NCBI GenBank assembly: GCA_024640485.1
Contig: JAHEEY010000042.1
Coordinates: forward strand, 1 to 16,337
DNA length: 16,337 bases
Source of the DNA: Chloroflexota bacterium
Lineage (GTDB): Bacteria; Chloroflexota; Anaerolineae; Promineifilales; Promineifilaceae
Direction: 5' to 3'
Position 1 is the first letter of the stretch. The number at the start of each line of letters is the position of its first letter. The position numbers and the translations under genes were made by a program. Positions 6,593-12,385 of this stretch are shown one piece after another. The notes beneath the pieces are model-generated. The model was not told the DNA's origin. It made no database searches and saw nothing but the letters and a program-made list of their open reading frames with translations.

Positions 6593-7699
6593 ATGAATTC
6601 AGGGAACCTAAATCACCCGGTTTCGACCATGAGACAAGTGACATCTGAGCCTGTCTGGCAGCGAGCGCTGGACAAGCTGCCGGGCGCCCATGCCCTTCAA
6701 AGCTGGACCTGGGGGCAGTTCAAATCCAGATGGGGCTGGTCGATGATCCCGCTGCTGCTGAGCCTGTCAGAGGATGATCGGCAGCCGCTGGCGGCGGCTA
6801 TGGTGCTCAAACGTAAGCTGCCTCGGCTGCCATATTCGATTCTCTATGTGCCCAAGGGGCCGATGTTGGACTATAACAACGCTCCCTTGCGTCGGGTACT
6901 GCTGTCGGAGTTAGAGCAGCTGGCTCGCCGTGAAAGGGCGATATTTGTTAAGATCGATCCGGAAGTGGTTGAGAGCTGGGGGCTTGAGCCGGAGCGCCCC
7001 TCTCCCATCGGCAGCAAATTCGTTGAGGAGTTGTCCAGCCGCGGCTGGCAGTTCTCTCAGGACCAAATACAGTTTCGCAATACCGTTGAGCTCTCTCTGG
7101 GGCGCACCGAAGAAGAGCTGCTGGCGGCGATGAAGTCGAAGACCCGGTACAACATCCGCCTGGCGGACCGCAAAGGAATCGAGATCCGCTCTGGCGGCCC
7201 AGAGGATTTCAATGTCCTGGTGGAAATGTATCGGGAGACGGCAGCCCGAGACGGCTTCGCCATCCGCCCGCCGGACTACTACCTGGATGTCTGGAACTCG
7301 TTCTACGATGCCGGCATGGCCCAGCCGCTGCTGGCGGAATTCGAAGGGGAGCCAGTCGCCGCGGTCATGCTGATCCGGTTCCGTGACCGGGTCATCTACA
7401 TGTACGGCGCTTCCACCGGAAAAGCCCGCAAATTGATGCCCAATTATCTGCTACAATGGGAAGCAATTCGATGGGCCCAATCCCAGGGGTGCCAAATATA
7501 TGACTTTTGGGGTGCGCCGGACGAATTCGAAGAGACAGATCGGTTGTGGGGTGTGTGGCGATTCAAAGATGGTTTCCAGGGACAGGTCGTCCGCCACATC
7601 GGAGCCTGGGATTTTCCCGCCCGACCGCTGTTGTACTGGATCTATTCGGTGGCCCTTCCGAAGTATCTAGACCTTTTACGCGCAAGAAACAAAGGGTGA
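6593..7699 (+). CDS. FemAB-type peptidoglycan bridge acyltransferase, copy 2
   Basis: A 368-residue paralogue of the preceding gene with the same order of motifs: LQSWTWGQFKSRWGW (35-49), YVPKGPMLDYNN (85-96, matching IPHGPLVDWN in copy 1), MKSKTRYNIRLADRK (180-194), YMYGAST, NYLLQWEAIRWA and WRFKDGFQG. The two copies are clearly related yet well diverged, which suggests an old duplication with separate substrates, as with FemA and FemB adding successive residues. The ATG at 6593 has only a weak purine stretch upstream. A second Met (residue 13, position 6629) is an alternative, since the first 15 residues are not conserved with copy 1. No terminator is evident before the next gene, 115 bases on. 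Confidence 0.92.
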   Translation: MNSGNLNHPVSTMRQVTSEPVWQRALDKLPGAHALQSWTWGQFKSRWGWSMIPLLLSLSEDDRQPLAAAMVLKRKLPRLPYSILYVPKGPMLDYNNAPLRRVLLSELEQLARRERAIFVKIDPEVVESWGLEPERPSPIGSKFVEELSSRGWQFSQDQIQFRNTVELSLGRTEEELLAAMKSKTRYNIRLADRKGIEIRSGGPEDFNVLVEMYRETAARDGFAIRPPDYYLDVWNSFYDAGMAQPLLAEFEGEPVAAVMLIRFRDRVIYMYGASTGKARKLMPNYLLQWEAIRWAQSQGCQIYDFWGAPDEFEETDRLWGVWRFKDGFQGQVVRHIGAWDFPARPLLYWIYSVALPKYLDLLRARNKG

Positions 7700-7814
7700 T
7701 CCGGCGGCCGACTGCTTGATCCCCGCAGTGATTCACAACCGCACCGTTATCCGACCTCGCATCGCCGCATCTATACCGGGTAAGTAGAGACTGCTCGCCC
7801 AAGGAAAACAGAAT

Positions 7815-8894
7815 ATGAGCCGCACCATCGTTGTGCTTGAAGGGGATCAGACTGGACAAGAGCTGCTGGAAGATGCCCTCAGGGTCATCCAGCCAAACGT
7901 CATACGCTTCGATATCGACTTCTTGCGGTACGACTTGAGCCTGGAGACACGTCGGGCAACCAACAACCAGATCGTCTTTGATGCCGGGAGGGCGATTCGC
8001 GCTCACCGGCTGGGACTCAAAGCCGCCACCATTACCCCGGGCCAAAAAGGGGATGTGGGCAGTCCCAACAAGATCCTGCGGGAAGCGATAGACGCGGAGG
8101 TGATCCTGCGCACGGGCCGGCGAATTCCCGGTGTGAGGCCCATTGCCGGCGTTTACGCCCCTATCAGTGTGGTTCGCATGGCCCGGGATGACGCTTACGG
8201 CGCGGACGAACGCCGCGAAGGCGAGCCTGGCTCCCTGGACGAATTCGCCTTCCGCACCGAAAAAATCTCGCGCCGGGTTTGCCGGCATGTGGCTGAATTC
8301 GCCTTTCAGCATGCCCAGGCCAAGGGAGCCAAAGTGTTTGGCGGCCCCAAGTTCACTGTCAGCCCGGTATATGAAGGGATGTTCAAGGAAGAATTGGATG
8401 CTGCCGCGCAAAGATATCCCCAGGTACGCTACGATCCGCAGCTGATCGATGCCACCTTCGCGCTGCTGCTGTCGACTACTGGCGATGCCCTGGTCATACC
8501 CACCTTGAACCGGGACGGCGATCTGCTTTCCGACATGGTGCTGCAGATGTTCGGCTCTATCGCTGGCGCGGAATCGATGGTCATCTCCGTGGATCAGAAC
8601 GGCGAACCGGACTGTGTGATGGCGGAAGCGCCTCACGGCACCGCCCCCGCTCTGGAAGGGCGCAACGTGGCCAACCCGATGGCGATGATCCTGGCGGCAG
8701 CCGGCTTGTTGGGGCATATGAAAGAGCGGGAGGCCAAGCAGGCCAGCCGGGCAATCTACGAGTCCACCTTGGAGGCTATCTACGAAGGGTTCCGTACCGC
8801 CGATTTAGGAGGCTCCGCTCACACTGATGAATTTACCGATGAAGTGATCCGGCGGGTGAACAGCAAGCTGGAGGTTTGGTCTGCCCTGGCATAG
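7815..8894 (+). CDS. Isocitrate/isopropylmalate dehydrogenase-family protein, divergent
   Basis: A 359-residue member of the beta-decarboxylating dehydrogenase family (IDH, IPMDH, homoisocitrate and tartrate dehydrogenases). These oxidise and decarboxylate a 2-hydroxy acid with NAD(P) and a divalent metal. Seen: GDQTGQE (10-16) in place of the usual GDGIGPE; GSPNKILRE (82-90); NRDGDLLSD (232-240), where NLYGDILSD is common; and the cofactor loop EAPHGTAPALEGRNVANP (271-288). The segment normally reading VVRENTEGxYxGxE is VVRMARDDAYGADE (119-132). The metal-binding aspartates Asp236 and Asp240 appear kept. Start at 7815: AAGGA lies nine bases upstream. Because the substrate loop is unusual, I would not call it icd or leuB. 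The gene ends in a strong terminator and may be read through from the FemAB pair. Confidence 0.88.
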   Translation: MSRTIVVLEGDQTGQELLEDALRVIQPNVIRFDIDFLRYDLSLETRRATNNQIVFDAGRAIRAHRLGLKAATITPGQKGDVGSPNKILREAIDAEVILRTGRRIPGVRPIAGVYAPISVVRMARDDAYGADERREGEPGSLDEFAFRTEKISRRVCRHVAEFAFQHAQAKGAKVFGGPKFTVSPVYEGMFKEELDAAAQRYPQVRYDPQLIDATFALLLSTTGDALVIPTLNRDGDLLSDMVLQMFGSIAGAESMVISVDQNGEPDCVMAEAPHGTAPALEGRNVANPMAMILAAAGLLGHMKEREAKQASRAIYESTLEAIYEGFRTADLGGSAHTDEFTDEVIRRVNSKLEVWSALA

Positions 8895-8910
8895 GCGCAG
8901 GCAGCATCAC

Positions 8911-8956
8911 AAAAAAATGAGGGCTCTGAGCAGTGTGTCGCTCAGAGCCCTTTTTT
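8911..8956. terminator. Bidirectional rho-independent terminator
   Basis: A 12-base-pair perfect stem, AGGGCTCTGAGC (8920-8931) with GCTCAGAGCCCT (8940-8951), has an eight-base loop. On the plus strand six Ts follow (8951-8956), ending the dehydrogenase gene. On the minus strand the A-run at 8911-8917 gives seven Ts, ending the YccF-type gene, whose stop is at 8971. Confidence 0.93.
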
Positions 8957-8970
8957 CGTTTCTGTCGCAG

Positions 8971-9399
8971 TTAGCTGCGGTGCAGGGTGGTGATGAAAGG
9001 AAGCGAATTCAGCATGGCTACCCCGATGGGTAATCCGATGATAGTAGCGCACAGGAGCCAGGCGAAGAGTGCCCAGATCAAGCTGAACCACCAGCCGATT
9101 ACGATGAAGTACAGCGCCCGGAATAAAAACATCGGCTGCCTCTCGGGCACAAATTGAGAACGGCCGTCCTTGGTATTGACCACATAGCTGCCCGGGCGCA
9201 TCTTCAGGGTCAGCACCTGCGGGACCCGGTCGATCATCCAAAGGCCAAGCGGTAGGAAGATTATGGTGACGTTAAGCAGCCAGGCGACCAGCACCCAGAC
9301 ACCTGTCAGCTCCCATCCCAGGACAAAGAAATAAATGACCCGGATTAGGAACGGGATCTCTTGGACCGGCCGGCCCTTGACTGCATTACTGGTTGACAT
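8971..9399 (-). CDS. Membrane protein with two YccF domains
   Basis: A 142-residue inner-membrane protein made of two copies of the YccF (DUF307) unit. Copy 1 (about 18-65) and copy 2 (about 92-139) align throughout: IRVIYFFVLGWELTGVWVL with FRALYFIVIGWWFSLIWAL, then VAWLLNVTIIFLPLG with FAWLLCATIIGLPIG. Each unit has two hydrophobic helices, so about four membrane segments in all, with a short polar linker between (66-91). E. coli YccF is likewise a small multi-helix membrane protein of unknown function. Start: the frame could begin at a TTG (9402), but ATG 9399 with GAGGTG six bases upstream is preferred. It lies 162 bases downstream of the metallophosphoesterase on the same strand; I found no convincing promoter between them. 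Confidence 0.9.
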   Translation of the reverse strand: MSTSNAVKGRPVQEIPFLIRVIYFFVLGWELTGVWVLVAWLLNVTIIFLPLGLWMIDRVPQVLTLKMRPGSYVVNTKDGRSQFVPERQPMFLFRALYFIVIGWWFSLIWALFAWLLCATIIGLPIGVAMLNSLPFITTLHRS

Positions 9400-9561
9400 C
9401 AAAACACCTCATTCATGTCTCACTGCTGCCGGCACAATTGGGCCTGTGCCTGGCTGCGGATTGATTTTTACTTGCTGCATACTTTACGCACGATTTTCCC
9501 TGCGGTTGCATCGAATGTGCTTGGGCAGGGGCCGAAATCATGTTGAGGTTTGGGGGGCAGC

Positions 9562-10767
9562 TCAAGCCGGCAGCAAGGTGATCAAGGTCATCTCGGGCGG
9601 GGAAAGGAAGCGAACCCGTGGCGCGCTCAGCCCTTCAAGGCCGATGCCGCGGCTGACATAGAGATGTGTGCGCCCCTCCACGTAGGGACCCATCACAAAC
9701 TGCCGTCCCAACTGTGAGCTGGTGATCAGCGGGCCCACCAGCGGCAGCCTTACCTGTCCACCGTGGGTATGGCCGCAGAGATAGAGATCAATTCCCAGCT
9801 GTGAAGCTTCCGGCATCAGCTCCGGCGAATGGTAGAGCAGGATCTGGGGATCCCCATTTGGGGCGGCCCCAGCCAGCCGTTCCAAACGGGCCCGATCTGT
9901 GGGTAGATGGTGGGTGCAGTCCATGCCCATCAATACCAGAGATCGCCCATCAGCCAGATTGACCGTGGTCCACTGTTCGCGCATTAACACAACTGGAATG
10001 TCTTCGAACAGCGGGACGACAGTCTCCCGCAAATCTACCGGCGGGCTGCCCAGGGTGGCGAACACGCCGTAGGGAGCCGACATCTGGCCGAGCAGCTGCT
10101 TGACCTGAGCCAGGGTCACAGGATCTCGGTGATAACTTAAGTTGACATAATCACCAGTAATCAAAATCAAGTCGGGCGCGGCTTGCGCTATTAGAGACAG
10201 CACGTCTTCTTCTCGTTGGGTCAGCCGCTCTACGTGCAGGTCGCTGATGTGCAGCAGCCGGATTGGGGTTGAGCCAGCCGGCAGCCGGTCACTGCGCAGC
10301 TCATAATGGGTCAAAGCGAGCCGGAACGGTTCGATGACTGCAGCCCAGTACAAGGAGATCGTACCTGCGATCTGGACGATGAGTACCGCTGCTGGACCCA
10401 TTTCCCAGCCGGTTGCTCCGGTGATGACGCCGATGCCCGCGGTCGCCAGCACTCTGGGAACCGCCAGGGTGAAGAATTGTGCTTTCCAGGGGCCGAAAGA
10501 GAGCTGCCGTCGCGGCAAGGAGAGCAGCAGCCCAACATCAGCCAGCATGAACAGCCACAACATTACCATCACCAGCCAGGCCGATTGGCGAGCTTCCGGC
10601 GAGACCCACCAGGCGATGCCAGCGACAACAGTGAGCAGCACCGCTGCCCCGGCAATTGTCCAGGTAGGCCAGCTTACCGGCAGGTGAAATGCGACCATGA
10701 CCTGATGCAGCCATTCGCGTTCAAGGACGTCGTTGGCGGGTTCTTCGAATATCTGATTCTCTTGCAA
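9562..10767 (-). CDS. Membrane-anchored metallophosphoesterase, GNHD motif altered
   Basis: A 401-residue protein. Residues about 36-56, 61-83, 103-120 and 125-146 are hydrophobic, giving four likely membrane segments. A calcineurin-like metallophosphoesterase domain follows (about 168-400), of the YkuE type. Metal-binding motifs seen: HISDLH (173-178, Asp176 and His178), GDY (205-207), YHSPE (His313) and GHTHGGQ (332-338). The third motif, normally GNHD or GNHE, supplying a metal ligand Asn and the catalytic His, reads GSPP (240-243) in the otherwise typical context GVFATLG-SPPVD. Catalysis may be altered or lost. Start: TTG at 10767 with GGAG nine bases upstream and a good promoter at the right distance; the next Met is at residue 24 and lacks a binding site. 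Substrate unknown; YkuE relatives act on envelope phosphodiesters or phospho-lipids. Confidence 0.9.
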   Translation of the reverse strand: MQENQIFEEPANDVLEREWLHQVMVAFHLPVSWPTWTIAGAAVLLTVVAGIAWWVSPEARQSAWLVMVMLWLFMLADVGLLLSLPRRQLSFGPWKAQFFTLAVPRVLATAGIGVITGATGWEMGPAAVLIVQIAGTISLYWAAVIEPFRLALTHYELRSDRLPAGSTPIRLLHISDLHVERLTQREEDVLSLIAQAAPDLILITGDYVNLSYHRDPVTLAQVKQLLGQMSAPYGVFATLGSPPVDLRETVVPLFEDIPVVLMREQWTTVNLADGRSLVLMGMDCTHHLPTDRARLERLAGAAPNGDPQILLYHSPELMPEASQLGIDLYLCGHTHGGQVRLPLVGPLITSSQLGRQFVMGPYVEGRTHLYVSRGIGLEGLSAPRVRFLSPPEMTLITLLPA

Positions 10768-10811
10768 GATAGGCGTCTCCAGCGGGAAATTGTCTTTACT
10801 GCCGCCGACAG

Positions 10812-10840
10812 ATTATGGCCAACTTCCAATACACTGTCCA
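10812..10840 (-). promoter_or_regulatory. Promoter of the metallophosphoesterase gene
   Basis: On the minus strand TGGACA (10840-10835, 5 of 6) and CATAAT (10817-10812, 5 of 6) are 17 bases apart. The expected start leaves a leader of about 35-40 bases that includes the GGAG site, which supports the TTG start at 10767. Confidence 0.6.
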
Positions 10841-10865
10841 CAATGGAGTCGCTGGCGCCGTTTTA

Positions 10866-10894
10866 CTGACGGCTGAAAAGAGAAGCGCTATAAT
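10866..10894 (+). promoter_or_regulatory. Promoter of the D-cysteine desulfhydrase-type gene
   Basis: CTGACG (10866-10871, 4 of 6) and a perfect TATAAT (10889-10894) are 17 bases apart. The leader of about 20 bases then contains a strong ribosome binding site (GGAGATGAGGAG) before the ATG at 10922. This promoter stands back to back with the one for the metallophosphoesterase, without overlap. Confidence 0.65.
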
Positions 10895-10921
10895 TCGCTC
10901 ATTGTAGGAGATGAGGAGCAC

Positions 10922-11899
10922 ATGAACCCAAAATACCCAAAGCGGCTTCAGATGGCCCATTTGCCCACGCCGGTAGAGAAAATGGCCCGGTTGAGTCAAC
11001 ATCTAGGCGGTCCAGAGATCTATATCAAGCGAGATGATCTGACTGGCCTGGCAACTGGTGGAAACAAAACCAGGAAGCTGGAATTCCTGGTTGCTGAAGC
11101 AATGGCTCACCAGTGTGATTATCTGGTGACCGTTGGCGGCCCGCAGAGCAATCACTGCCGGCAGACCGCCGCCGCCGCCGCCCGCTACGGGCTTGGCTGT
11201 GCGTTGGTACTCAGCGGCGATCCGCCGCCGGCTAAATATGGGAATCTGCTCCTGGATGAGCTGTTGGGCGCGGAACTCCATTGGGCCGGACAGCTGACTC
11301 GTCCGGAACGGATGGTGGAGGTTGTCAGCCAACTTCAGACAAGAGGGCACAAGCCGTACCCGATTCCCTTAGGCGGTTCCAATGTCATCGGCGCCACCGG
11401 GTACGTCCTGGCGATGCAGGAGCTGGCGGGGCAGCTCTCACAGCTCGAACTACAGCCGGACTTCATCATCTTTGCCAGCAGCAGCGGCGGAACGCAGGCA
11501 GGTATCGTTCTCGGCGCACAGCTATTTGGCTGTGAGGGTCAGATATTAGGGATCTCCATTGACCATCCCGCCGATGAGCTTCAGATCCAAGTCGCCGCCC
11601 TGGCGACGGCGACAGCGACCCATCTGGACGTGGCCTCGGTTTTGGTGGCTGACCGGGTGAAAGTGAACGACGATTACCTTGGGGAAGGGTACGCCATCGT
11701 ATCTGATCTGGAACGGGATGCTATTCGGCTGACGGCCCGGTTGGAAGGGATCCTGCTGGATCCGGTATACACCGGGCGGGCGATGGGCGGCCTGATTGAC
11801 TTGATTCAATGGGGGGCGCTGACCAAGAATCAGAAGGTCCTTTTCTGGCATACCGGGGGGACAGCGGCGCTGTCGGCATTCTCAGAAGAATTGACATAA
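10922..11899 (+). CDS. dcyD: PLP-dependent D-cysteine desulfhydrase / ACC deaminase-family enzyme
   Basis: A 325-residue fold-type II PLP enzyme. D-cysteine desulfhydrases split D-cysteine to pyruvate, sulfide and ammonia. Seen: substrate and cofactor segment LPTPVEKM (14-21); KRDDLTGLATGGNKTRKLE with the PLP lysine Lys49; the loop GGPQSNHCRQTAA (72-84) with Ser76, Asn77 and His78; and the PLP-phosphate loop SSSGGTQAG (186-194). ACC deaminases have Glu in DPVYEG and Leu in HLGG. Here both places are Thr (Thr284 in DPVYTG, Thr311 in HTGG), and His78 replaces the deaminase Gln, which favours desulfhydrase activity. L-cysteate sulfo-lyase (CuyA) is in the same family and is the main alternative. 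Start: ATG 10922 with GAGGAG upstream. The gene stands alone, divergent from the metallophosphoesterase. Confidence 0.88.
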   Translation: MNPKYPKRLQMAHLPTPVEKMARLSQHLGGPEIYIKRDDLTGLATGGNKTRKLEFLVAEAMAHQCDYLVTVGGPQSNHCRQTAAAAARYGLGCALVLSGDPPPAKYGNLLLDELLGAELHWAGQLTRPERMVEVVSQLQTRGHKPYPIPLGGSNVIGATGYVLAMQELAGQLSQLELQPDFIIFASSSGGTQAGIVLGAQLFGCEGQILGISIDHPADELQIQVAALATATATHLDVASVLVADRVKVNDDYLGEGYAIVSDLERDAIRLTARLEGILLDPVYTGRAMGGLIDLIQWGALTKNQKVLFWHTGGTAALSAFSEELT

Positions 11900-12385
11900 C
11901 ACTACGGTGAGCGACAGTGGATTGATTGGCCGAGGTATGCTTTGCCCACGATCACCTGGGATCTTTAAGCTTGCCTCTCTAGACAATGCTGCCTGCCATC
12001 AGCTAAAATTAGGTGACTGATCATGTTCCCGCTGAAATAGAGAAATGTGGGGGGAAACCATTCTCTTTTTTACGCCGCAGGGAGAACGGATCATTTCATC
12101 AGCCATCGACGTACCCATCGAGACTATTTCTGAGCTAGATTGGGCGATCTAAGGTCGGTCTGTTCAAGCAGCCGGATATTGGGTGCCCAACCTAACTTGA
12201 TGACACAGCTCCCAGCGGCAAGAGAGCTTCGCCACCAGCCCCCGAGCCACATCACAACGTTCTGCGACTCCATATATACCAGATTTTAGATAGCGTTCCT
12301 GAAGCTCACCTCGATACCTCTGGTCAGGCTCGTCTTCTGGCGCTGCCATGATCCAGCCAAGACCAGGCGCTGCAGCGAGGAAATT
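11900..12385. other. 486-base gap with no convincing gene
   Basis: Besides the possible terminator above, this stretch has a plus-strand frame of 35 codons (12045-12152, beginning MWGETILFFTPQGER) without a ribosome binding site, and a minus-strand frame of 61 codons (12164-12349, beginning MAAPEDEPDQRYRGE), also without one. Neither resembles a family I know. They may be chance or remnants. A TATATA at 12273-12278 could serve the following gene, but no -35 box fits. No tRNA or other RNA gene is seen. Confidence 0.35.
12039..12071 (+). terminator. Possible terminator downstream of the desulfhydrase-type gene
   Basis: AGAGAA (12039-12044) pairs with TTCTCT (12061-12066), and TG/CA pairs extend the stem past a bulged A. 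Six Ts follow (12066-12071). It is 140 bases after the gene's stop, and the stem is A/T-rich, so it would be a weak terminator. Confidence 0.4.

Noticed and set aside
7563..8717. A 384-codon open frame on the minus strand opposite the isocitrate/isopropylmalate dehydrogenase-family gene
   Set aside because: It is antisense to a gene with clear family motifs, is rich in His, Gln, Gly and Arg as expected for a GC-driven shadow frame, and shows no recognisable domain.
9431..9455. Imperfect hairpin (GGCACA/TGTGCC) in the gap between the phosphoesterase and YccF-type genes
   Set aside because: There is no T-run after it on the minus strand and the stem is interrupted, so I do not call it a terminator; the two genes may be co-transcribed.
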